Source: Acanthochlamys bracteata (taxonomy: Eukaryota > Streptophyta > Magnoliopsida > Pandanales > Velloziaceae). Taken from it: DNA of 64,000 nucleotides. This document shows, piece after piece, positions 1 to 9,757 of this stretch. Numbering within the stretch: the stretch's first letter is position 1; each line of letters begins with the position of its first letter. The notes beneath the pieces were generated by a model that was not told the DNA's origin, did not search any database, and worked only from the letters and a program-made list of their open reading frames with translations. The stretch spans positions 3,884,001 through 3,948,000 of the forward strand of contig CM034141.1 in assembly GCA_019914995.1 (NCBI GenBank). The letters run 5' to 3'. Made by a program: the position numbers and the translations under genes.

Positions 1-618
1 CAGCTTCACCCACATTTACTTACCCAGTATCGGGAGCGGAAGAAAGCGAAAGATGCTTCCACTACTCGCCCTCCAGTTGCACAGGCGAATGTTGTTGATG
101 CTGTTCCTATCTCTCCATTTATCACCAATAACTCAACGGATATTCACCATCGTTTTGCTCAGATAGAACTTCAGCTTCAGCGACAATCCATTTTTGCTGG
201 TTCATTTGCCTCTGCTTCTTCCGCCGCTCCTGGTATGTCTTCCTCTTGGATTTTAGATTCTGGTGCATCTCATCATATGACTTCTGATTTATCATTGTTA
301 TCTGACACGACATCTTTACCACCAAACTTTCCATCTTTACATACTGCTGATGGCTCTCAACTAATCATCACTCAATCTGGCTCCGTTATGTCTGACTCTC
401 TCAGTCTACCCTTTGTTTTACATGTTCCTCATCTCACCCTACACCTAATATCAGTCAGTTCTCTTTGTGAAAGCGGACTTATTGTTGTCTTTGATTCCCT
501 TACCTGTTCTGTGCAGGATCCTCGTACCGGCCAGACGATTGGTCGTGCTCGTAAAAATGGGCGACTGTATCACTTAGAGTATCTCCATCTTTCTTTTTTC
601 GACTACTTCAAATCTTAG
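1..618 (+). pseudogene. copia gag end and aspartic protease (frameshifted)
   Basis: The frame is open from base 1 to a TAG at 616-618. The first roughly 75 codons are the low-complexity gag/protease linker. The protease active site reads WILDSGASHHMT (from about 247), the usual copia D-S/T-G motif. The frame should run into the integrase zinc-finger region but leaves the right frame in a T-rich run near 590-600. In the other frame, coding resumes with the expected pre-integrase segment LWHRRLGHISESRLKSL at about 650-700. A single-base change in the T run is the simplest explanation (inference). Confidence 0.85.
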
Positions 619-3385
619 TTGTGCTGCTGTTGTTGCGTCTGCTGCTGATTTGTGGCACAGACGTTTAGGTCATATTTCTGAATCTCGTTTAAAGAGTCTC
701 ATCGATAGTAGAGCTCTTGAGTGAGTTTTTTTTTGTCCTTTATCTTCATGTACTAGCTGTAAGTTGGCAAAACATTCAGCTTTACTTTTTCATCAAAGTT
801 TATCTAAAACTTCTCATGCTTTTGATCTAGTTCATTCTGATATTTGGGGACCAGCTCCAATTCTATCTATGACTGGCTTTGTTTACTATGTGAGTTTCAT
901 TGATGACTATACTCGTTACACTTGGGTTTATCTTATCCATCATCGTTCTGAAGTTTCTACTATATATAATACTTGCAGCACTATGGTTCATACTCAGTTT
1001 AATACTCGAATTAAGATTTTTCGTTCTGATGGTGCTCGTGAATATACATCTTCTACTATGAGATCCATCTTACAATCTCATGGCACCCTTTTTCAACAAT
1101 CTTGTCCTTATACACCTGAACAGAATGGAGTAGCGGAACGTAAGCATCGTCATATTCTTGAAACTGCTCGCTCTCTCTTGCTCTCCTCTTCAGTTCCTCA
1201 AATTTTTTGGGCAGAAGTTATTCTTACCTCTGTTAATCTTATCAATATTACCCCGTCATCTACTTTGTCTGGTAAGACACCTCATGAGAGTTTATTTTTA
1301 TCTCCTCCAGACTATAGTATGATCCGCACTTTTGGGTGCACATGTTTTATTCTACTTCCTTCGACTGAGCGGACAAAATTGACTGCTCGATCAGTCAAGT
1401 GTGTTTTGCTTGGCATTAGTTCGGAACATAAGGGGTATCGATGTTATGATCCTGCAGCACGCCGACTTCGCATTTCTCGTCACGTCACTTTTCTGGAGGA
1501 CTCTCCTTATTTTTCCTCTTCACTTCCTGATGTTCAATTTCTAACACCATCGCATTCTCTTTCATCCAGTTCATCTGACTCTTTTCACATGTCTATAGAT
1601 CCTACTCCATTACTTTCCTCTATTGATACCGTCCCTTCTTCGACGACTCAAACGCTGGCTAACGAGGATCCTCCCCATTCTTCTTCAATTTCTCCAGTAT
1701 CCAGTTTATCTACATCTCCACCACCACTTGTTCGACAGTCACAACGTCCTCATCGTCCTCCTACTCGTTTTACACCAGATTGTTCAGGTCCGCTTGATAA
1801 GTTTGGTTTTGCCACCCTCACATCATACTCTTCACAGTTTCATTCATTTCTTACTTCTATTCATACTACTCGTGAACCTAATTCTTACCAAGAGGCAATT
1901 CAGTATCATGAGTGGCGAGATGCAATGGCAGAGGAGTTTCATGCATTTCAGCAGATAGGTACTTGGGATGTAATTTCATTACCGGAGAGAGTACAGCCTA
2001 TCAGTTGCAAATGGATTTTTAAGGTTAAATATCGACCTGATAGCTCCATTGAGAGGCATAAGGCTCGACTTGTTGCCAGAGGCTTTACTCAGGAGTATGG
2101 GATTGATTATGATGAGACATTTGCTCCTGTTGCCCAGATGACGACTGTTCGCACTCTATTAGCAGTCGCTGCTATACGTCAGTGGCCTCTTTATCAGATG
2201 GATGTGAAGAATGCTTTTCTTCATGGTACATTATCGGAGGTTGTTTATATTCAGCCACCTCCAGGTCTTTCTACTCCTCCGGGTCATGTATGTCGTCTTC
2301 GTCGTGCTATTTATGGACTCAAACAGGCTCCTAGAGCTTGGTTTGAGTGTTTTCGTCGAGCTATTACAGAGGCAAGATTTCAGCAGAGTTCTCAAGATCA
2401 CTCCTTATTTGTGCGGTCCTCACTGCAAGGGCGGGTACTCCTGTTATTATATGTCGATGATATGATTTTAACAGGGGATGATATTGCAGGTATTGCAGCT
2501 ACGAAAAAGCACCTACATCAACAGTTTCAGATGAAGGATCTTGGATATCTACGCTATTTTCTTGGATTGGAGATTGCGCAAAGTACTAGAGGAATTCTTA
2601 TCTCTCAACAAAAATATACTTCTGACATTATTAAATCTGCAGGCTTATCTGATAGTCGGACGGTTGATACTCCTTTAGAGCTTCATGTGAAACTTCGTCC
2701 TATAGATGGTGAGCCTCTCATAGATCCTACTCGGTACAGACGGCTTGTCGGTCAGCTTGTCTATCTTTATATGACTAGGCCAGATATTTCTCATGCAGTA
2801 AGTGTGGTCAGCCAATTTGTTTCTGCACCGCGATCAGCACATTATAGTGCTTTACTCAGGATTCTCAGATATTTTCAAGGCACTATTACTCGCTCTTTGT
2901 TTATGTCTTCTACATCTACATTGGAGCTTCGAGCTTTTACTGATGCAGATTGGGCTAGTGATCCAACCACTAGACGTTCTACTACAGGTTTCTGCTTATT
3001 CATTGGTGATTCATTGATTTCGTGGCGCAGTAAGAAACAGGATGTCATTGCTTGTTCTTCAACAGAAGCCGAGTATCGAGCTATGGCTGCTACCACAAGG
3101 GAGATTATTCATGTGCGGAGATTACTTATTGATATGGGGGTTACTTTTGCAAAAGCTACTCCTCTTTACTGTGACAATCGGAGTGCTATTCAGATTGCAA
3201 GCAATCCGGTTTTTCATGAACGAACGAAACATATTGAGATTGACTGTCACTTCGTTCGTGAGCATTTTCTGTCAGGTACTATTTCTTTACCACATGTTAG
3301 CTCTACTGATCAATTGGCAGATTTCTTTACAAAATCGCATCCGACACCGAGATTTAAAATATTATTAAACAAACTCATTGTTTGA
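600..3385 (+). pseudogene. copia pol: integrase, reverse transcriptase, RNase H
   Basis: One frame is read from about 600 to the TGA at 3383-3385, broken once by TGA at 722-724 in the zinc-finger part (LWHRRLGH before it, CTSCKLAKHS after it). The longest clean stretch with a Met starts at 764 (873 codons). The integrase core shows HSDIWGP, FRSDGAREY and the QNGVAERKHRHI segment around the catalytic Glu. Reverse transcriptase shows QMDVKNAFLHG, QAPRAWF and the catalytic LLLYVDDMILTGDD. RNase H shows FTDADWASDPTTRRSTTGF, CSSTEAEYRAM and LYCDNRSAIQIA. All catalytic acidic residues I can recognise are present. Only the frameshift and the nonsense codon disable it. Confidence 0.92.
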
Positions 3386-3397
3386 CCCATCATGAGT

Positions 3398-3408
3398 TTG
3401 AGGGGGGA
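3398..3408 (+). promoter_or_regulatory. polypurine tract of the copia element
   Basis: A purine run (GAGGGGGGA at about 3400-3408) lies just after the pol stop codon and directly before the 3' LTR. This is the position of the plus-strand DNA primer in LTR retrotransposons. Confidence 0.75.
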
Positions 3409-3546
3409 TATTAGACTGTATTATCGGGCTATATATGATACAAGCCCATTATATGTACTCTATAAATATCTGTACGTGTAAACTCTAGTGATTCATCATT
3501 CAACATTATTCAATTCTATTATTATTTCTTCATCAATTGTTTCACA
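3409..3546 (+). repeat. 3' LTR of the copia element (about 138 bp)
   Basis: The LTR begins directly after the polypurine tract with TATTAGACTGTA, probably a decayed TGTTAGA start, and ends near TTTCACA at 3541-3546, a usual CA end. It contains a TATA-like ACTCTATAAATATC at about 3458. The ends are set by these landmarks only, because the 5' LTR is outside the window. Confidence 0.65.
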
Positions 3547-4419
3547 CACAAAGTTGGCAGAACCGACCTGCCCGTCGATCCGGAGAGCTCTCCAGGTTGA
3601 CGGGTCGTCGTCAGACTGCGGGTCAGCCGGTCGGACCGCGGATCGATCTGCCGAGAGTTGTTGTGGAAGTGTTGCAGAACTGGTACAATGGTACTAGTGC
3701 CGCCATCACAGTCACCCCCACTGAGGCTGAGCTGAAGCCAGTTGCTGCGTTGTTGTAGATCGTCGTCCTTTGAGCTCGTCCCTTCTTCTCCTTCTTGTTC
3801 TTCTTCATCTTCTTGAATTTTATGATGCTAATGATCTCCAGCTATAGGACGGGAAGGCTCTTCAGCCATGGAGCGGGTAGGCTGCTGCATCACATCGTTG
3901 TTGTTCTTTGTCTCTGTAAAAAGGGTGATCAGTATTACTACCAAGTCATGAACTCATGATGATGGTCTTTTGCTAGTTGCCGGTGAAGAAGGTGTTATTA
4001 GGTCCTTCGTAGTTGTTGTAGTGCTGGCGAAGGAGGTTTTGAGCCGGGGCCATTTCTGTTGATCACACCATCGCATGATACCTTCAGATGTTAAAATTCT
4101 ACTCATGGTTAGCCAAGTGGGAGTTAACTAAGGACTGAAGCCTGTAAGACTGCCTCGATGCTATTGAAGAAAAAAAGTTGACCAAGTTCATCTTGATCAC
4201 TTGGACTACATTTACAAGCGTCCTCCAGATGTTCCATTTCCATATAGGCATGTACATGATAGATCAAACTTCATATTGTTTGACTTGATCACCGAATATA
4301 TGTTCTTGATTATGAAATCTTTAATTGTGCTATGTGTAGGCGATAATGATGCAGAGATGGTTAAGATAGTGAAGGGCGTAGCGGGAACAGAGAGCTTCAT
4401 GCGCCGATGAGATCTTCCC
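3547..4419. other. spacer between copia 3' LTR and UGT fragment
   Basis: No gene recognised. The first 200 bases are GC-richer (CCGTCGATCC, GGTCGGACC) with short open frames on both strands that resemble nothing I know. The rest has no long frame. It may be degraded coding DNA belonging to the UDP-glycosyltransferase pseudogene that follows, but I could not match it. Confidence 0.4.
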
Positions 4420-4620
4420 GGATGCTTTAGGTGGATTAAAAAAGCAGACGCGCATTGGACTGCAGTATCTTTTCAAGTATGCTAAACTCACCTGCAAGAC
4501 GAACGTCCTCATCCTCAACTCGCTGGAGTACCTCGAAGCTCCAGTCATCTCCCGCATCCGCTCCGTCTGCCCCAACATTTACGTACTTGGTCTTCTTCAT
4601 GCTCTGTTGTCTGCTCGAAT
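4420..4620 (+). pseudogene. UDP-glycosyltransferase fragment, part 1
   Basis: Read on + in one frame, this stretch gives KYAKLTCKTNVLILNSLEYL and then the segment from EAPVISRIR to PNIYVLGLLHAL. In plant family-1 glycosyltransferases (UGTs) the middle of the protein reads like 'AILLNTFDDLEHEVLDALRS...PPIYTIGPLHLL', and the match in order and spacing is clear. No start codon, no N-terminal domain and no PSPG box are present. The next part of a UGT reappears at 6650-6765 on the same strand after about 2 kb of gypsy sequence, so the gene looks split by a retroelement. Family assignment rests on recognition, not on a search. Confidence 0.5.
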
Positions 4621-4739
4621 CTTTGAGGCAAATTAACTTGTGGAGCACCAGTAAGGAAGATTGATACAAAATAAGGGAACAAGACGAGAATAGATTGACG
4701 AAAAAGACGAGAGAAGGGTGAATAAGATGGGAAATCAGA

Positions 4740-5556
4740 AGAAAGATAGCTTGAACAGAGAGCTTCAGAAAAACTTGATCCCCCAGTGAAAATTCAATCT
4801 CTTGACGATGTTTATCCGCTTGCAACTTCATCCTAGATTGAGCACTATGAAGATGGAACTTCAATTCCCGCAGAATTGCATTACGTTCTCGTAACTGAAC
4901 ACCAAACGCATCACACTTTATTAATCCAGACGCATAGGAAACTAAAGGAGGTGGTGGTTGCCCGTAAACTGCCTCAAATGGGGTAGTGGCTGAGTGTGTG
5001 CTTGTGTTATATGAAAATTCAGCCAAATGTGCCTCGGTTTACCATCTCTAACTGACCATCCGACTGGGGGTGATAGGCAGTGCTGAGATGCAATGAAGTA
5101 CCCTGTATTTTATTGAACTCTTGCCAAAAGGAGCTTAAGAAGACCGGATCTCTATCGGAAACAATAGAAGATGGAGCACCATGCAGTCGGACTACTTCCT
5201 TGGCGAATGAGGTTGCCACTTGGACAGTAGTATATGGATGTCGTAATGGAATGAAATGAGCGAATTTTGAGAGGTGATCTACCACAACTAAAATAACATC
5301 ACGTCCTTCTGATAAAGGCAATCCCTCTATGAAATCCATGGAGATATGAGTCCAAATTCTTTTTGGAATAGGTAATGGATGAAGCAATCCTGCAGGCTTC
5401 AATGACAGATTTAGCTTTTGCACATGTTACGCAATCTTTGATGCACTGTTGAACATCCTTTGAAAGTTTCGGCCAATAAAATTGTTGATTAATGCATTTG
5501 AAAGTTCTAAACTGTCCACCATGTCCTCCTATGGCTGAATTATGAGCATCAAACAA
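4740..5556 (-). pseudogene. gypsy integrase fragments
   Basis: Three minus-strand frames (5299-5556, 5019-5423 and the start of 4436-5026) hold the integrase. They carry the HHCC zinc region with CVTCAKAKS, the DDE core with [25 protein letters not shown] and [16 protein letters not shown], and the start of the C-terminal domain. After about 4750 the reading is no longer gypsy-like. Frame breaks fall near 5299-5423 and 5020. Confidence 0.85.
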
Positions 5557-5613
5557 AATCTACTGTCCACCATGTCCTCCTATGGCCGAATTATGAGCAT
5601 CAAACAAAATCTG
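5512..5613. repeat. 51-bp tandem duplication inside gypsy integrase
   Basis: The unit starting CTGTCCACCATGTCCTCC at 5512 is repeated from 5563, with two differences at most (GGCTGAA against GGCCGAA, TCTACT against TCTGCAG). The 51-bp length is a multiple of three, so the duplication itself kept the frame. Confidence 0.9.
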
Positions 5614-5806
5614 CAGTCTCAAAGTCGAGTTCCCTGGAATCCATAATCGGCCCTTATGGCAAAGATACCCTTGAACTAGTGATAAGTCAAGCTGGCTACC
5701 ATCATTGATAGACTGAATAAGCTTCTAAATTTCAGCATCTTGTTCTTGAGCTTGACGCAATTCATCCCAAAAAGGGAAGAATGGAGATGGCTACACAAGA
5801 AGCTTG

Positions 5807-6426
5807 CTAGCATCTAGATAAAGCATCGGCCACAACATTTTTCTTACCCGCTCGGTACATGATTTGATAATCATATCCCGTGACTAACCACTTGTGTTGT
5901 GCTGCAGAAGTAAATTTCTGTTCCAATAAGTATTTCAAGCTTAGGTGATCAATTTGGTGATGAATTGATAACCCAGCAAGTAAGGATGCCACTTCTGGAC
6001 CGCCAATACTAACGCCAATAGCTCTTTTTCATAAGCAGACTTGCTGGTTGTATATGCAGAGAGAGATTTGCTGAAAAAAGAAATTGGCCTACCTTCCTGG
6101 GATAGTATAGCACCAAGGCCACTACCCGAGGTATCCATCTCCACTGTAAGGGGTTTAGAAAAATCTGAAGGAGTTAGGATAGGCGTGGTTGTTATAGCAT
6201 GTTTTAGCTGCAAGAAGGCATCATTTGTAGTAGTAGACCAGCTGAATGAATCCTTTTTAAGGAGCTCAATTAGTGGTGCGGCGATACGGCCATAATCTTT
6301 GACAAAACAGAAATAGTATCTGGTGAGGCCTAAGAAACCCCTTAGAGCTATATGTGGCCTCTCGGATAACAGTCTGATAGAAACCTCTCTACTTCTGGGA
6401 ATCTTTATGGTACTTTGAATTTGCAT
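5807..6426 (-). pseudogene. gypsy reverse transcriptase end and RNase H
   Basis: Two overlapping minus-strand frames (5941-6426 and 5807-5992) together cover the thumb end of RT (ALRGFLGLTRYYFCFVKDYG), the connection (WSTTTNDAFLQLKHAI) and RNase H. RNase H shows the first catalytic Asp in VEMDTSGSGLGAIL, SKSAYEKELLALVLAVQKW, then HLSLKYLLEQKFTSAAQHKW and the terminal VVADALSR. A frame change near 5941-5990 separates the two parts, so the chain is dead. Confidence 0.85.
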
Positions 6427-6649
6427 GGACTCTTAAGCAACCTAAGCCTTTGTTTTGAATAGAATATGACCTCAGGAGTGTTTGATTGAGATTCACAGAC
6501 TTTCCTAATCCAATATCGACGAATGACGTCTGAATGCCAAGTGACCCAAGACTCCAGGTCACTTGCAGCTGCTGGTTACTTGCATCCAGTGCAAGTGTCA
6601 TGGCTTGGACCAGGTTGATGTCCTAATCTTTGTGGACGATCCATAGCAC

Positions 6650-6765
6650 CAGGCACTACTTTTGTAACAAAGATGATCAAGCAGCTTATGCAAGCATGTG
6701 GAAAGAAGAACATCCGTGCATGAAGTGGCTTGATGCACCGCCGGAGCGTTCTGTGTTAACGTTAG
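6650..6765 (+). pseudogene. UDP-glycosyltransferase fragment, part 2
   Basis: On + this reads DDQAAYASMWKEEHPCMKW followed by LDAPPERSVLTLAS. Plant UGTs have 'W..E..CL.WLDS.P..SVVYVSFGS' at this point, directly downstream of the IGPL segment seen in fragment 1 at 4420-4620. The following PSPG box is missing; the frame stops soon after. Together the two pieces fit one UGT gene whose middle was separated by the gypsy remnant. The bases between 6430 and 6650 show no feature I recognise. Confidence 0.45.
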
Positions 6766-7071
6766 CTTCAGTAACAGGACAATTTTACTAGTGAACCAAT
6801 ACTCTAGTTTTTGCACGGGTTTCTGAGCAGCGCCCACCGTTTTGGATCATCAGACAAGGTCTTATTAGCGAATATTACCGGCGATCATTGTCGGGCATGT
6901 TGTTTCCTGTTAAAAGAAATTTTTTTTAACTCAACCGGAATTGACCTGGACGGGCGGGTCAGTCCGAATTAAAACAGGTCAAAGTAAGTCGAAACGGATC
7001 AATTATACAGACAATTTATTAATCTAGATCAATCCGGACCTGTTTGGATCTACTAACTATGGTTTCATTTC

Positions 7072-7377
7072 GGGCGTGTTTCAAATGCCCGTAACTGAGT
7101 TTCGTGAAAGTGAAAAGTAAGAAATAGAGTTTCTTGAAAAATGAAGTGAAAGTAGAGCTCAGTATTTGTGTTTCAATAAGTTTTGGAAATGTGTTGAAAA
7201 TTGAAAGATATAGTTGTATTAGAAAATGTGTAAATAAGAAAGTTAAAACTAGAGTTCCACATATGAAAGTTAAATTCTAAATTTCTTGTGTAATTGAAAT
7301 ATATGAATCGTTTGGAACTCAAAATCTAACGGAAGAAAGTAGAGTTACGGACGTTTAAAACATGCCCTTCCACATTG
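7072..7377. mobile_element. 306-bp MITE, family 1 copy A
   Basis: The left end reads GGGCGTGTTTCAAATGCCCG and the right end, reverse complemented, reads GGGCATGTTTTAAACGTCCG: terminal inverted repeats of about 28 bp with few mismatches. TTC occurs at 7069-7071 and 7378-7380, a possible 3-bp target duplication. The interior has no coding capacity. A second, strongly AT-drifted copy lies at 46063-46348. Confidence 0.8.
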
Positions 7378-7772
7378 ACAAACGAAGGACCAAACCATGA
7401 TGCTTTTCTATCTTTGAGTAATATATGTTAATGATTCATATTGAAATGATCCCCTCTACCAGGCATATACCAGTTAACTACAGGTACTCATGTCCTACAT
7501 TGGTACACAAAGAATCCATCCTATATATGGACAAAAATACAATATTAGACTAGTAGCATTTACGAAATACTTATTCTCATTTCTAGAGAATATAAGAACA
7601 TGAGATATGATGAACTCAACATGCCACCATCATCTTAAGAGTAAGATCTAGTTCTCTTAATGCAATTCTACTGTTCTTTCTTTGAAATTATCAATTCATC
7701 TTCTTGCATTACTGAATTAGTACATTCATAAAATAAAGACCTAACAGTAAAAATAAGTCACGAGTAACTTAC

Positions 7773-8260
7773 TCAGACCCAGAGTAATACTGCTGCAAAT
7801 CCTCATTCTTGCCCTCACATTCCTGCAAAGAACATAGAACAAGAAATGGTAAATCCTCAAAGCAGGTAACAATAGTCGATAACTTTCCTAAAGAAAAAAA
7901 TTAATGATTTCAGTATTAAAAATTAATATAGTCCTGAAAATTTTCTTGGGTGTTGTTAGGAGGGCGAGCCGGCGTCGGCGAAGCAATCACGAGAAGATTA
8001 GGGTTCCGACGGACGCGATGACGAGCTTGATTCGGCATCCGTGAAGAAAACCAAAAGATCGGCGTCGGGAAAGGAGGCCAGAGGACGAAAAGACAAAGTA
8101 ACGGTGTCGGAATAGATGGAATCGCGGCTGTGGGTGGAAGGAATAGCACGGGAGCGGAGCGGAGAGATGGGGAGAAACCGAGAGGAAAAACCGCCTAAGT
8201 AAGAGGGAGCAGCTGCCACGAAAAGCGACTTTTAGCGCGATGCCAAAGCCCAAAGGCACG
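7773..8260 (-). pseudogene. possible 5' end of an unidentified minus-strand gene
   Basis: On the minus strand 7916-8260 is GC-rich with several overlapping short frames and GAACCCTAATCTTCTCGTGA, typical of a plant 5' UTR or first exon. Further along, 7773-7822 looks like a real small exon: acceptor TGTTCTTTGCAG before it, donor GTAAGTTACT after it, open as ECEGKNEDLQQYYSGS. I do not recognise the protein. No further exon was found before the MITE at 7072-7377, so the gene may be truncated. It would be divergent from the exon at 8416, sharing a promoter around 8260-8400. Confidence 0.3.
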
Positions 8261-8415
8261 GTCCGGAGTCACTGTGTAGCCCCGCGGCGTCGCACCTGCC
8301 AAAATAATCTGAACTCTCTCAGCAGTGAAAACTAAACCAACCTTAGCTTGCTTTGCTGTTGCTTATTTCAGATTATCTTCCTTTTCATCATCAGTTCATC
8401 ATTCGATTCAAAACA

Positions 8416-8634
8416 ATGGACGCATTGAGGGCTTCTTCTTCCGTCCTCTTAGGTCTGGCATCGAGAGGTGCCGCCGCCGCCTTTCGTACTCGTCTCCCGA
8501 GGGTTTCCGTCAGATGCTCTTCTTCGTCGCCATCTGTCGCAGTCGCCGCACCTTCGGCTAAAGCGTCAGACCGCGCCGCCGCCGCTCCCTCCACCTTGGA
8601 CCGAGACTCCATCCACGCTATCCGTCTCGAGAAG
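8416..8634 (+). CDS. exon 1 similar to organellar lysyl-tRNA synthetase (transit peptide)
   Basis: The ATG at 8416 opens 73 codons rich in Ala, Ser and Arg with almost no acidic residues (MDALRASSSVLLGLASRG...), a typical chloroplast/mitochondrial transit peptide, ending STLDRDSIHAIRLEK. Organellar lysyl-tRNA synthetases of plants (class II, OVA5 in Arabidopsis) have 'DREAIRSIRLKK|VEELRGQGLEPYAY' at this point, so this matches their first exon. After AAG at 8632-8634 comes GCATGC, which would be a GC donor. The downstream synthetase exons are absent. Instead the phase-compatible acceptor TTTTTTTGCTAG at 9734-9736 leads into the PPR frame. It is either an orphan exon beside the PPR gene or the first exon of a chimeric gene. 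Confidence 0.5.
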
Positions 8635-8880
8635 GCATGCTGCATTCTTTACTTTTCTTTCTTTTGTTGTTTGCTTAATTCCTTGATTTTGGTGTTGGAT
8701 ATCTGGTTCTCTCCTAATTCTGTAATGTAACAGTTCTTTGTAACCTTCTTTCCTTTTTATGCATTAAGGCATGTTAATTTTTTTAGTATCCCATGCTTTC
8801 GATTCAGAATTTGGAATCCCATGCTTTCGGTTCACAATTTGGAAAGCTGTTAAGAACTTTTTCTTCTTCTTCGTCTTCTT

Positions 8881-8899
8881 GATGATGATGATGATGATG
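8881..8899. repeat. (GAT)n microsatellite
   Basis: Six GAT units lie in the putative intron between the transit-peptide exon and the PPR frame. Confidence 0.9.
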
Positions 8900-9757
8900 G
8901 AGAAATTTTGATTCTCATCTCTTGGAAGAAAGTTTTTGTTCTCCTTTCATTGGATTGATGTAGGAGAATTATTTGGTTCCGCTGATATGAACATATTCAA
9001 AGCTTATCTTCTAGGATCTTATAGAACTGGTTGCTTACTGTGGTTTTCTGTCAAGGTACAATTGCTAATGCATGTCATTGATAAAACTTTAAATCTCCAC
9101 TAATTTTGTCTTAATATACGACAAAGATATACATACAAAATAGGGAGCCAACATTTGTACCAGAAACCATGTCCAAGATAATTGACCTAGATTGAAACTT
9201 ATGTTAAATCAAGGATGCTTTGCTTCAAAATATCATCATGCATACTGGAATGTCGTTGCAAGAATAATTGGATTCAATTTTTTGAATGGGTCCTTTAACT
9301 GTTCAAGTCTTACAAATTAATGGTGTAGTAACCTTTTTATTGTTTTTTTAATATTTTGCAATGGCTCACAAATATTGGTAAAACTTCTAGACATGCACAT
9401 GAAATGTAACATACAGATTGAGGTCCTATGAGATCACTTATGCTCATATTCTACATTATAACTGGTCAAACCTTACAAAATAACTGTATATACCTTTTTT
9501 TTTTCTTTTTTTTTTCTATTTGTTTATTTTCAAGAGCCTCACAATATTGGTAAAACTTCTAAACGTACGCATGAAATGATACATTTATTGAGGTCGGATG
9601 GAATCACTTATGCTAGTATTATACATTATAACTAATGGATTTTGTAAGTTAGTTCACACAATAAATACAGTTATAAGCTCAATAGGTATTTTGTCAACCA
9701 GTGATTTTTACAAGTTGATAGATGTTTTTTTGCTAGAAATGGAGCATAAGAAAGACT

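Larger units (their letters stand above)
1..3546 (+). mobile_element. Ty1/copia LTR retrotransposon, 3' part with 3' LTR
   Basis: The window opens inside a copia element. Domain order is gag end, aspartic protease, integrase, reverse transcriptase, RNase H, polypurine tract, 3' LTR, which is the copia (not gypsy) order. The 5' LTR, primer binding site and most of gag lie left of the window. The pol frame is still open over about 2.6 kb, so the copy is fairly young, but it carries a frameshift near 590-600 and an in-frame TGA at 722-724 and so cannot make the whole polyprotein unaided. A much older copy of the same family lies on the minus strand at 54559-58490: RNase H and RT segments match word for word at many positions. 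Confidence 0.95.
4640..6430 (-). mobile_element. Ty3/gypsy retrotransposon remnant (RT, RNase H, integrase)
   Basis: Reading leftwards on the minus strand gives the Ty3/gypsy order: end of reverse transcriptase (FLGLTRYYFCFVKDYGRIAA), RNase H (PLTVEMDTSGSGLGAILSQ, ADALSR), integrase zinc region ([21 protein letters not shown]), integrase core ([48 protein letters not shown]), then the post-core EFSYNTSTHSATTPFEAVYG and SLGDQVFLKL. It is broken into at least five frames. No LTR, gag or protease was recognised, so it is a truncated internal piece. A 51-bp duplication lies inside the integrase zinc region. Confidence 0.9.

Noticed and set aside
7916-8259. Three overlapping minus-strand frames with Pro/Ser/Arg-rich products
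   Set aside because: They overlap in different frames over a GC-rich leader-like region and none has a motif; treated only as a possible 5' end.
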